NCBI GenBank assembly: GCA_030688365.1
Contig: JAUYIE010000021.1
Coordinates: 1 to 64,000, forward strand
Length of the DNA: 64,000 nt
Origin: a bacterium
GTDB lineage: Bacteria > Patescibacteria > ABY1 > JACQRZ01
Reading direction: 5' to 3'
This document shows positions 50,677-60,200 of this stretch, in pieces. The position numbers and the translations under genes were made by a program. The notes under the pieces are model-generated. The model saw only the letters and a list, made by a program, of their open reading frames with translations, searched no databases and was not told where the DNA came from. Positions within the stretch are counted from its first letter, which is position 1; the number at the start of each line of letters is the position of its first letter.

Positions 50677-51075
50677 TTATTTACCAGCTTTTTCCAAAAT
50701 GCTCTGGAGTTCATTTTTACTAAAATCATGATTCATATAATGTTCTTTGCCAGAAAAGATATCTGCCACAAACATCCTCGGATCTGCACCATGCGTTTTA
50801 ATAATTGCTTTCGCGGCTTTGTTTTTTGATATGTAAGAGTGAAAATCACTAGGTGACAGGCCTTCTCTATGTGCTTGATCCTGGTCAAATCCGCTTTTTG
50901 TATAGCCTATTTTTTGCATTTCGTCTTCTGTGAGACGTAGTGCTTCCGGAGACGATACTTCGTCATAGCCTAGTTTTGTGGTTATATCTTTTAGCCATTC
51001 TAATGATTCTTCTTTATCCTTTAGTCTTTCTTCATCCATTTGATGCACTTTTTCAGGTGACCATGTACCTTCCAT
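50677..51075 (-). CDS. Hypothetical protein
   Basis: 132 residues, soluble and helical, acidic N-terminus (MEGTWSPEKVHQMDEERLKD). No signal peptide or membrane helix. No family recognised. It lies 18 bases downstream of a small ORF and the HEPN/MNT pair on the same strand, so it may be the last gene of that operon. The 3' end faces uvrC. Confidence 0.6.
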   Translation of the reverse strand: MEGTWSPEKVHQMDEERLKDKEESLEWLKDITTKLGYDEVSSPEALRLTEDEMQKIGYTKSGFDQDQAHREGLSPSDFHSYISKNKAAKAIIKTHGADPRMFVADIFSGKEHYMNHDFSKNELQSILEKAGK

Positions 51076-51093
51076 ATCTACTTTGGTTATTAG

Positions 51094-51225
51094 TTATAGG
51101 GATATCAATATTTTACTACTCATATAATCCAACGCTTCATCTTTGGTAAATCTCTTCTCTCTTTCTCTCCTCTGTTTTTCCCATGGTGAATTTCTTGAAA
51201 AAGCAATATTTTCAACTATAAACAC
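51094..51225 (-). CDS. 43-residue ORF between the MNT gene and the 50677 gene
   Basis: GTG at 51225 with AGGAAG eight bases upstream, stop TAA at 51094. It starts VFIVENIAFSRNSPWEKQRR; the middle is highly charged and it ends near ILISL. The frame is open a further 13 codons upstream and natural-looking codons continue there (LYFKDQEAIL), so it could be the end of a longer gene that decayed. Not recognised. Confidence 0.4.
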   Translation of the reverse strand: MFIVENIAFSRNSPWEKQRREREKRFTKDEALDYMSSKILISL

Positions 51226-51318
51226 CAGAATAGCTTCCTGATCTTTGAAATAGAGTTTTTACCGTCTCTGATAGCACATAGCATATAGTGATGGGTATGT
51301 GTAAACCGTAACTTTTTC

Positions 51319-51651
51319 TTAAAACGCAATGCCATGTTCTCGCACAGCCGATGGTATGGTCATGTATTTGTTGGCAATATCCTTTTTTGCAACGAGATGG
51401 GTCTCAAAACGAGGGTCTACTCCATGAGCTAATATATACACTTTGCGCATCAACGTATCATAATTTTTCTTAGTAAGTGTAGGTACTACCACCGCGACAT
51501 CAATATCGCTTTCTGGAAAAGCGTTGCCTTTTGCTCGACTGCCAAAGAGATAATAATCAGATACGATAATACTTTCCTGTTTCATGCGTTTTTTCATCGC
51601 AAGAAGCTGTTTCTTTATTTCAGGATCTATTTGCTTCCTTTTTGTAGCCAT
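51319..51651 (-). CDS. Minimal nucleotidyltransferase (MNT), antitoxin-like
   Basis: 110 residues with YYLFGSRAKGNAFPESDIDV, the GSx10DxD core of MNT domains. It overlaps the upstream HEPN gene by 25 bases. In HEPN/MNT modules (HepT-MntA) the MNT protein adenylylates and silences the HEPN RNase. Order here is HEPN first, MNT second. Confidence 0.85.
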   Translation of the reverse strand: MATKRKQIDPEIKKQLLAMKKRMKQESIIVSDYYLFGSRAKGNAFPESDIDVAVVVPTLTKKNYDTLMRKVYILAHGVDPRFETHLVAKKDIANKYMTIPSAVREHGIAF

Positions 51652-52016
51652 ACAAAGTATTCATTTATTCGCTTCCACCAGTACTCTGCTATTTCTGGTG
51701 TAGTTGTTTTACGTAACAGAGCTTTTTCTTCCGGATAACGACCCTCAATATTAAAAAGGTTAATTTGGAGCAGGCCTTCCTCTTGTTCTTTGCGCAATTC
51801 AATATGGGCTTTGTGGGCAAGTTGGGCTAGGTCATGAGTATAAGGCGCGTTTGCTTCGCCATATTCTATGACAAGACTTTTGAGGAGTTTTTCCAACGCA
51901 AGGTGTCCAAAAAAGAGTGCATGATCAAAACGCTTTGTTTTCATGAGATAACCGGCGGTCTCCAGCGCATCTTTTGCGCCTTCTCGCCAGTGTTTGATAA
52001 GCTCTTTTTGTGACAT
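51627..52016 (-). CDS. HEPN-domain protein, toxin-like
   Basis: 129 residues matching the HEPN family: HWREGAKDALETAGYLMKTK, ALFFGHLALEKLLKSLV, and APYTHDLAQLAHKA. HEPN proteins paired with MNT are often RNases. A canonical RxxxxH active site is not obvious, so activity is uncertain. It is the first gene of the pair and overlaps the MNT gene. Confidence 0.85.
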   Translation of the reverse strand: MSQKELIKHWREGAKDALETAGYLMKTKRFDHALFFGHLALEKLLKSLVIEYGEANAPYTHDLAQLAHKAHIELRKEQEEGLLQINLFNIEGRYPEEKALLRKTTTPEIAEYWWKRINEYFVWLQKGSK

Positions 52017-52157
52017 AGATACTGTTTCTCATTACCATAATCATATCGTGTTTCGATGATACTGTAAATGATCTGTAGTAAATGTCTAAACTCCGAATAG
52101 AAATCTCACACGAAAGGTCACCTTGCCCAAACCCTCCTTATACGCTATTCTTATACG

Positions 52158-52163
52158 TATAGT
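52158..52163 (+). promoter_or_regulatory. -10 element for rsmI
   Basis: TATAGT ending 8 bases before the ATG at 52172; leaderless expression likely. Confidence 0.5.
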
Positions 52164-52171
52164 ATTCGCTT

Positions 52172-52858
52172 ATGTCTACTCTCTACGTTGTCGCGACGCC
52201 TATCGGAAACCTTGAAGATATCACTGTACGTGCAGTGCGTATTTTGAAAGAGGTAGACCTTATCTTATGCGAGGATACGCGCCATACAAAACAGTTGCTT
52301 ACTCGGTATGAGATAAAAACACCTACTCAAAGCTATCATCAGCATTCCAGTGGCGGGAAAGTAAAAACGATTGTTGAGATGCTGGAATCAGGAAAAAATC
52401 TTGCCATGGTGTCAGATGCAGGGACGCCCGGTATCAACGATCCCGGAGTTTTGTTAGTGAAGGAACTTGTCACGCAGATGGATGGGAATATCAATATCGT
52501 CCCTATCCCCGGAGCATCGGCGGTGATCACGGCGCTCTGTGTGTCCGGTTTTCCTTCGCATGAGTTTTCATATCTTGGTTTTGTACCTCATAAAAAAGGA
52601 CGACAGACAATTTTTCAAACTATTGCTCAAAGTGAAACGACCACTGTTTTCTATGAATCATCTCATCGCATCATGAAGACGTTGGATGCATTGGGATCAG
52701 TGTTAGAACCGACACGTCAGCTCATCGTATGTCGAGAATTGACCAAACTACATGAAACTATGTATCGCGGTACTTGTGCCACGGTTATTGAATCTCTTAA
52801 AAAAACTTCTACAAAAGGAGAATTTGTTATTATCATAGCACCCCGTTCGTGGGGCTAA
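52172..52858 (+). CDS. rsmI: 16S rRNA (cytidine-1402-2'-O)-methyltransferase
   Basis: 228 residues of the tetrapyrrole-methylase fold. LYVVATPIGNLEDITVRAVR, LILCEDTRHTKQLL, AMVSDAGTPGINDPG, IPGASAVITALCVSGFPSHE, and FYESSHRIMKTL are family-specific. The C-terminus is shorter than in E. coli RsmI (about 286), lacking the extra C-terminal extension. Modifies the ribosomal P site. Confidence 0.94.
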   Translation: MSTLYVVATPIGNLEDITVRAVRILKEVDLILCEDTRHTKQLLTRYEIKTPTQSYHQHSSGGKVKTIVEMLESGKNLAMVSDAGTPGINDPGVLLVKELVTQMDGNINIVPIPGASAVITALCVSGFPSHEFSYLGFVPHKKGRQTIFQTIAQSETTTVFYESSHRIMKTLDALGSVLEPTRQLIVCRELTKLHETMYRGTCATVIESLKKTSTKGEFVIIIAPRSWG

Positions 52859-52867
52859 TCATATACT

Positions 52868-54229
52868 ATGGATTATTTTCCACATATACCACTTATCCCA
52901 CGTATCAAAGCAGTGGCGGTGCGTACTAATAAAACTGCTCTTGGACTGATTATACTACTTGGTTTAGTTGCTATCGGAGCAATTTTTGTCATCAATGGCA
53001 AACAACCTGTCTCTATGAACGACACGATGACCATTCAACCTTCATTAAAGACATTATTAAAGAATGCAAATACCATCGCAAATCCTCCTATTTATTATGC
53101 GTTACTTTCAGGACAGGATGGTGGGGATGTGCCAAAAGACAAAACATCTATTTATTTGCTCAACACTGCGCTGGATAAACCCGATACTCTTGTGGTGGAG
53201 CACAATGGTTGGTTACATTTTTATGATACAAACAAAATAGAACACACGTGGCTTGCATCGGTTACAAATAGTCTCTATATAATCAAGCCGGATGAAAAGA
53301 AGATAGACACAGTGATTACTGCACCCGATGGTTTTGTGATTGATAGTGCTAAATTTTCTCATGATACAAAAAAAATTGCCTACACGATCACTAATGAACG
53401 TATGCAAGACGACATGGTGACAGACTTCGTGAAGGCAGGTGAACTTTATATCTATGATATAAATTCAAAGGAAGCAACTAAAATCATGAGTCGTACTGAT
53501 TTGGGTGTATACGAACCGGATACCCAGTCAAGTCGCACGGAGTTACTGGTAGATGCCTGGACGGCTGATGATACCAAAATAATCGGGTCAATGCAGACAA
53601 GCGGACTTTCAGGTGTTATTGACGGTGAACGTTTTTATGTTGAGCTTACTGATAATAATATCGTAAAAAAAATTGACATCACGCCCGTGGGTCATCGATT
53701 GGCTTCACTCTATAATGGAATAGTCAGTAATGATGGGCGATATATTGCATATCATTTTTGTCCCTCATTTGACTACGGACATGATCCATATATTGATTTG
53801 GTGTGTCCAAAAGGAGAGGAGATCATGCTTGCTGATACAATGACAGGTCAAGCAAAAAGTGTGTACCAAAACTCCGATTTTGCTGATATTCTCGATAGTC
53901 ATATATTACGCAATATCTACTCAATATATTGGATTGACGACGCCACTCTTGCATTTAGTACCACAAGTGGTATTTTCCAGACAGGGATATCACGAGAAAA
54001 AGCCACATTGTTGTATCCTTTTGAGTGGAAATACGATCCTACAAAAAGTCTTATTGACAGGCCGAGTATCAGTGCGATATTTGGTGAGAATGTAATCATA
54101 ACCACGCCAGAGACAGCAGTGACGGCCTTACAAGGGCACGCACTAATCAATCTCACAACAAAAAAGTTATTTGCGTTGCCGCCAACAGTGGCATCTGATT
54201 CATTGCTATTGCAATTTCTTTCCTACTAA
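52868..54229 (+). CDS. Membrane-anchored protein with beta-propeller-like domain
   Basis: 453 residues. One N-terminal helix (LGLIILLGLVAIGAIFVI) anchors an extracellular part. Repeated short beta motifs (IYLLNTAL, LYIIKPDEKKI, LYIYDINSKEAT, SNDGRYIAYHF) are typical of TolB/WD-type propellers. No enzyme motif. It lies between rsmI (9-base gap) and metG (9-base gap), so is probably co-transcribed. Confidence 0.65.
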   Translation: MDYFPHIPLIPRIKAVAVRTNKTALGLIILLGLVAIGAIFVINGKQPVSMNDTMTIQPSLKTLLKNANTIANPPIYYALLSGQDGGDVPKDKTSIYLLNTALDKPDTLVVEHNGWLHFYDTNKIEHTWLASVTNSLYIIKPDEKKIDTVITAPDGFVIDSAKFSHDTKKIAYTITNERMQDDMVTDFVKAGELYIYDINSKEATKIMSRTDLGVYEPDTQSSRTELLVDAWTADDTKIIGSMQTSGLSGVIDGERFYVELTDNNIVKKIDITPVGHRLASLYNGIVSNDGRYIAYHFCPSFDYGHDPYIDLVCPKGEEIMLADTMTGQAKSVYQNSDFADILDSHILRNIYSIYWIDDATLAFSTTSGIFQTGISREKATLLYPFEWKYDPTKSLIDRPSISAIFGENVIITTPETAVTALQGHALINLTTKKLFALPPTVASDSLLLQFLSY

Positions 54230-54238
54230 TTTTCTGTT

Positions 54239-55777
54239 ATGTCTGATAAAAAAACATTTTATATAACCACGCCGATTTATTACGTCAATGATAAACCGCA
54301 TATTGGTCATGCCTATACGTCTATCACTGGGGATGTGCTTGCGCGGTATCATCGCATGAAAGGCGATCAGGTTTTCTTTTTGATGGGGGTGGATGAAAAT
54401 AGTCAAAAAAATGTTGAAGCGTTTGAAAAATCAGGGTGCGAGACATTGGAACAATATTTGGGTATACAAGCGGCCATTTGGCAACAGGCGTGGGATAGTA
54501 TCAATATCACTAATGATGGGTTTATTCGTACCACCGAAGAACGCCACAAAATCGGCGTATACAAGTTTTTTGATTTGGTCAATAAAAAAGGGGATATCTA
54601 TAAAGGGCTATATAAAGGATACTACTGCAATGGCTGTGAAGAGTTTATTAAACAGTCAGACCTTCTTGATGGTGAAATATGTGCTATGCATAAAAAGAAA
54701 GTGGAGACGATTGAAGAAGAAAATTATTTTTTCTCTGCGTCAAAGTATAAAGATGCATTGCTGGCACATATAGAAAAGAATCCTGATTTTATCCAACCAA
54801 TCAGTCGTCGCAATGAAGTGGTAAATTATATAAAGGATCATTTTGGGGATGTAAGTATTTCTCGTCATTTTCAAGTTGCAAAATGTGGTATTCCTTTGCC
54901 GATAGATCCGGATCATGCCATCTATGTATGGTTTGATGCGCTGATAAACTACCTTACCGGGATTGGCTATGGTACTGACGACGAGGCATTTGATGTATTG
55001 TGGCCTGCGAGTATGCATATCGTCGGTAAAGATATTCTCAAATTCCACTGTGCGTTATGGCCGGCAATGTTGATGTCTGCGGGGTTGCCACTTCCAGAAA
55101 AAGTATTTGCGCACGGATTTTTTACCATTGATGGAGATAGGATCGGCAAGTCATTGGGTAATGCCATTGACCCCGTAGAGTTATCTCGTACCTATGGTGT
55201 GGATACGGTACGATATTTCCTCATGCGTGAAATACCGTTTGGCGAAGATGGTGATTTTTCCTTTGAGCGTTTGAAAGAACGATACGAAAGTGACTTAGCA
55301 AAAGGGTTAGGAAATTTTGCAAGTCGTGTACTCACACTGGCGGAAAAAGTAGATGAAAAAAGTCTTGATGATATCACCGGTCTGGATGACGAAGAAGCGC
55401 AACAGATGATTGTAAATGCATGGGAACAGTATGCAATAGGGATAGAAAAAGTGGCTCTTGATGACGTACTCAAAACAGTCTGGGAGTGTTTGCGTTGGGG
55501 GGATAAATATATAGAACAAAACAAACCATGGGCGTTGGCGAAAGAAGACCCTGAACATTTTGCTCAAACAATGGTATTATTATTGGAGGTGCTTCGTCAT
55601 ATCAGCGCGATGGTGTATCCGTTTCTACCCGAGACCGCAGAAAAGTTGTGGAAATTGTTGGATATAGAGAGTCTGGAACGATCGCATTCATCCGCACAGC
55701 TCATCAAATGGATCCCGGGGGCGGTCACCAAGCCCACAAAAGGCGTGCCGTTGTTTCCACCTATTGAACAACCATAA
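54239..55777 (+). CDS. metG: Methionyl-tRNA synthetase
   Basis: 512 residues. Class I signatures: HIGH (21-24) in VNDKPHIGHAYTS and the KMSKS-equivalent GKSLGN with Lys304. The zinc knuckle is YCNGCEEF with a second half ICAMH. The anticodon-binding helical domain follows. No C-terminal EMAP/Arc1p-like dimerisation domain, so it is the short form. Charges tRNA-Met. Confidence 0.96.
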   Translation: MSDKKTFYITTPIYYVNDKPHIGHAYTSITGDVLARYHRMKGDQVFFLMGVDENSQKNVEAFEKSGCETLEQYLGIQAAIWQQAWDSINITNDGFIRTTEERHKIGVYKFFDLVNKKGDIYKGLYKGYYCNGCEEFIKQSDLLDGEICAMHKKKVETIEEENYFFSASKYKDALLAHIEKNPDFIQPISRRNEVVNYIKDHFGDVSISRHFQVAKCGIPLPIDPDHAIYVWFDALINYLTGIGYGTDDEAFDVLWPASMHIVGKDILKFHCALWPAMLMSAGLPLPEKVFAHGFFTIDGDRIGKSLGNAIDPVELSRTYGVDTVRYFLMREIPFGEDGDFSFERLKERYESDLAKGLGNFASRVLTLAEKVDEKSLDDITGLDDEEAQQMIVNAWEQYAIGIEKVALDDVLKTVWECLRWGDKYIEQNKPWALAKEDPEHFAQTMVLLLEVLRHISAMVYPFLPETAEKLWKLLDIESLERSHSSAQLIKWIPGAVTKPTKGVPLFPPIEQP

Positions 55778-55804
55778 TCAATAATCGTTTATATTGCTTG
55801 TCCT

Positions 55805-56389
55805 ATGAATACCATTGATCTCACGATCCTTATCGTTCTCGCTGTCTTTGCTTTACTCGGTCTTATAAAAGGATTTATTAGACAAGTGGGATCATTGATT
55901 GGACTGTTCGTGGGGTTGTTTCTTGCAGGTAAGTTTGTATGGCCTGTTGCACAATATATTCGCGGTGGTTTTGCGCAATATCCGGCTATTGCAGATCCGT
56001 TGTCATATTTGGTTGCTTTTTTTCTGATATTTTTTGTCGTGACAATTATTATCGGCATTTTAGTCAAGGCGGTTGATAAAGTGTTTAATTTGTTTGCTGT
56101 TTTACCATTTTTAAAAACTATCAATCGACTTGGTGGTGCGGTACTTGGATTGTTGGAAGGGGCATTTTTTGTCGCAGCAGTGGTGTATATATTGATTTCA
56201 CTTCCCATCAATGTCGGTTTGACAGAAAAAATAAATACTACAACAACGGGTCGTTTTTTTTCCACATTTGCTTTAACAGTCAAACCCTTTTTGCCTGATC
56301 TATCTAAAATTGATTTGAGTAAGTTGTTGCCCCCCATGCAATTTACCGTTCCTGTTGGGGGTGATATACCAAAAGTGTTAGAAAAGTAA
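55805..56389 (+). CDS. CvpA-family membrane protein
   Basis: 194 residues with four hydrophobic helices. TIDLTILIVLAVFALLGLIK and GFIRQVGSLIGLFVGLFLAG are the CvpA-family start; the third and fourth helices flank NRLGGAVLGLLEGAFF. The C-terminus is soluble. CvpA proteins are linked to colicin V export and envelope or purine-related phenotypes; the exact role is unclear. It is followed after 12 bases by tatD. Confidence 0.85.
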   Translation: MNTIDLTILIVLAVFALLGLIKGFIRQVGSLIGLFVGLFLAGKFVWPVAQYIRGGFAQYPAIADPLSYLVAFFLIFFVVTIIIGILVKAVDKVFNLFAVLPFLKTINRLGGAVLGLLEGAFFVAAVVYILISLPINVGLTEKINTTTTGRFFSTFALTVKPFLPDLSKIDLSKLLPPMQFTVPVGGDIPKVLEK

Positions 56390-56401
56390 ACAGAACATTG
56401 T

Positions 56402-57208
56402 ATGGAAACTCCATGGATGATTGATACACATTGCCATCTGAATCTGGGACAATATAATGAGGACTATCAAACTATCATCGACGATGCCTTAGAGCACAAG
56501 ACTGCGATTATTATTCCCGGCTGTGATTTGGCGAGCAGTAAAAAGGGTGTAGAAATTACTACTGCGTATACAGGTAAACCAATCTGGGCGGCAGTGGGTC
56601 AACATCCGACAGAAACAGGCGAAGAATGGGATGAAAAAGTGTATAGTGATCTTGCTCGGTCAGATTTCGTCGTTGCGATAGGGGAGATTGGTTTGGATTA
56701 TTTTCATTTGCCACAAGATGCACTGGAGCGCGAACACGCGGTCATTGCGCAAAAAAAACTTTTGCAACAACAACTGGATTTGGCACATGAAGTCAAAAAG
56801 CCGGTGATTTTACATTGTCGGGACGCTCATGATGATTTGATAGAGATGCTGATAAAACAATATGGCGTTTGGACAAGTGATCGCGAGCGGGGTGTGATAC
56901 ACTGTTTCACTGCAGGCATACGTGAAGCGCAAAGCTATCTTGATCTTGGTTTTTTGATTTCCTTTACCGGGATTGTGACGTTTACCAACGAATACGATGA
57001 TGTTTTGAAAGATATACCTTTTGAAAAACTGATGTTGGATTCTGATGCGCCATTTTTATCACCTGTACCTCATCGAGGGAAAAGGAATCATCCTCGCTAC
57101 GTAGAGTTTATTGCAAAAAAGATTGCAGAAGTGAAAGGTGTTACATTTGAAGCAGTTGTCATGCAAACAAGTAAAAATGCACGACGATTATTTGAGATAT
57201 CTTTTTGA
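56402..57208 (+). CDS. TatD-family metal-dependent DNase
   Basis: 268 residues of the amidohydrolase-like TIM barrel: MIDTHCHLNLGQY (His10, His12), IGEIGLDYFH, KPVILHCRDAHDDL, GVIHCFTA, and MLDSDAPFLSP. All metal ligands appear present. TatD enzymes are 3'-5' exonucleases or proofreading-type hydrolases. Probably the last gene of the metG-cvpA-tatD run. Confidence 0.93.
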   Translation: METPWMIDTHCHLNLGQYNEDYQTIIDDALEHKTAIIIPGCDLASSKKGVEITTAYTGKPIWAAVGQHPTETGEEWDEKVYSDLARSDFVVAIGEIGLDYFHLPQDALEREHAVIAQKKLLQQQLDLAHEVKKPVILHCRDAHDDLIEMLIKQYGVWTSDRERGVIHCFTAGIREAQSYLDLGFLISFTGIVTFTNEYDDVLKDIPFEKLMLDSDAPFLSPVPHRGKRNHPRYVEFIAKKIAEVKGVTFEAVVMQTSKNARRLFEISF

Positions 57209-57225
57209 TATCCACTTTTAAATAA

Positions 57226-57253
57226 TTGTGGGGGGGTAAAAGAGTGGTATACT
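57226..57253 (+). promoter_or_regulatory. Promoter for the giant repeat protein
   Basis: TTGTGG (57226-57231), 16-base spacer, TATACT (57248-57253) with extended TGG. This places transcription start downstream of the ATG at 57256. Confidence 0.65.
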
Positions 57254-57282
57254 AAATGCGTACTTCCTATACTGTGGACAAG

Positions 57283-60200
57283 ATGAAAAATAATGATGAC
57301 AGACATTTTTCTGCATTCAAAGCGGACATACGACACTTGTATGTTTTGTTTGTTTTTATGATTCTTACTTTGGGTGTCGGAGTTTTTTTGTTGACACAGA
57401 GTAGGAGTGGAGATAGTTTGGCAGCTAGTACAATTGTAGATTCAGGAATTCAGGCTGGTCAGTATACATCAATAGCTATGGCTGCTGATGGCTACGCTCG
57501 AATTAGTTATTATCAGCAGAATGGTGGTGATCTTAAATTTGCTCAATGTACGAATGCAGATTGTAGCACAAACAATCTTACGGTTGTTGATTCTACTGGC
57601 GATGTTGGTGAATATACGTCTCTCGCTATGGCCGATGACGGATTTGCGCGTATTAGTTACTATGATGAGACAAATACTGATATTAAATTCGTACAATGTA
57701 CAAATGACGCATGTTCGACAAGTGTTATTACAACAATTGATTCTATGGGTGATGTCGGGAAAGATACAGCAATAACAATGGCCGATGACGGATTTGCGCG
57801 TATTAGTTACTATGATGAGACAAATACTGATATTAAATTCGTACAATGTACAAATGACGCATGTTCGACAAACGTTATTACTACGGTGGCTACGAACTCC
57901 CTTGGCTATGGTACCGATATCGCTATGGCCTCTGATGGGTATGCTAGGATCACCCACTATGCAACTTCAATATATTCATATTTGCAGTTTATTCAATGTA
58001 CAAATGCGGATTGTTCGACGAAAAATAGCACAAATATCTATCCCGCAGCTCCGGGGAGTGGGGGAATTGGTAGTTCTGTTGCGATGGCAGACGACGGATA
58101 CGCCCGTATTACATATCACGATGATTCAGCGGGTGGATCCGTAAAATTTGTTCAATGCACTAATGACGCATGTTCAACAAACGTTCTTACTGATGTGGAA
58201 GCTCAATCCTATTCACCCTCTGCTCAAACATCACTTGCGATGGCAGACGACGGATACGCTCGGATTGCTTATCTTGATACTGATAATGTTGATGTCAAAT
58301 TTGTGCAATGCACGAATGATGCATGTTCCACAAATACTATATCCACTGTTGATAGTACTGGATCTGTAGGATGGTGGCCGTCTCTTGCTTTGGGTAGCGA
58401 TGGATTTGCGAGGATTAGTTATTATGACTCGTCAAATACTGATCTCAAATTTTTCCAATGTGTTGATGCTGCCTGTTCAAATGCTGCGCCAACAGCTTCT
58501 TCTGTCACTATCACTGGTACTGCTGAGGTTGATCAGCTACTCACAGGTAATTATACTTATGCTGACACTGATGGTGACAGTGAAGGTACATCCACATTTC
58601 GGTGGCTTCGCGATGATGTGGCGATTGATGGTGCAACATCTTCTACATATACAACAGTAGAAGCTGATGGAGGTACGACTATAAAATTTGAAGTCACTCC
58701 TGTCGCCGCTACAGGTACATCTCCCGGCATTGCCGTTGAAAGCGTTGGAACCGCGATTACTGCGAATAGCGCTCCCACCGCCCCCACCACACTGTATTCA
58801 AATACTGCTATCACCACGGCTCAAGCAGGTAGCGCCAATCCTACGACACTTGTAAATAATGATATTGTGGTATCAGCCATTAACAATGACCCAGACGCTG
58901 ATGCCGCTGATAAGTATGAAGTACAGGTTGCTACCGATAATGTATTTGCGAGCATTGTATATGATTCCGGTAGTTCAGGTACTAGTATGACATCCACGGC
59001 GGACGGCGCTCGTTCACCTGATATTGGTATTCCTGTATCAATCACCGCTGGTACGACTTATTATTGGCGAATCAAATTTTGGGATACAAACTCTGCAGAG
59101 GGGGCATGGTCTCCATCAGCAGAAAGTGCTGCAACATTTCAAACAAATGCATCTCTCGCAACAGCTTTGACTACAATAGATAGCACAGGGACAGTAGGGC
59201 AATATACTTCCACAGTTGTTGCTTCTGATGGTTTTTCGCGTATTGCGTACTACGATACAACCAATACCGACCTCAAGTTTGCTCAATGTATTGATTCCAC
59301 GTGTACCTCACCTGTTATAACGTCAGTAGATAGCACTGGTTCAGTCGGTCAATACACCTCTATTGCTATGGCATCTGATGGATTTGCGAGAATTAGTTAT
59401 TATGACCAAACTAATGCTTCTCTCAAATTTGCTCAATGTACTAATGCTGCATGTTCCACAAGCGTTATTACTACAGTAGATAATACTGCTACTTCTGCAG
59501 GTACTTTTACATCGATTGTCATGGCATCTGATGGATTTCCTCGTATAGGGTACTATAGTTATATTGCTGGTGGTAAATTTGACCCGTCGTATTATCAGCT
59601 CAAGTTTGCTAAATGCGAGAACGCATCATGTTCGTCAAAAACTCTTTCGGTTGTAGATTCTTCTGGATCCCTCCAGGTTGGTCAATATGCTTCTCTCTCA
59701 ATGTCTGCATCTGATGGATTTCCGCGTTTTTCCTATTATGATACGACTAACACCAGTCTCAAATTTGCTCAATGTACGGATGCCACATGCACTGCACCAG
59801 TACTAACTACGGTAGACAGTACTGACACTGTTGGATTATATACATCACTTACCATGGCTTCTGACGGCTTTGCACGGATCAGTTATTATGATGCAACAAA
59901 TAGGGATTTGAAGTTTGCACAATGTACGGATGCCGCCTGTACAAGTCCCGTACTAACAACCGTAGACAGTACAGGCATTGTTGGTACATATACATCTTTA
60001 AAAATGGCATCCGATGGCTTTGCACGTATTGCGTATTATGATACAACTAACACTAATTTGAAGTTTGTAAAATGTACTGATGCTCCGTGTACTTCGGGAA
60101 GTGCGACGTTTACTTCTGTCGCGAGTGATGGGTCTGTGGGCACCTATGCATCTCTTGCGTTGACTTCAAGTGGTTACCCAACGATTTCTTACTATGACGC

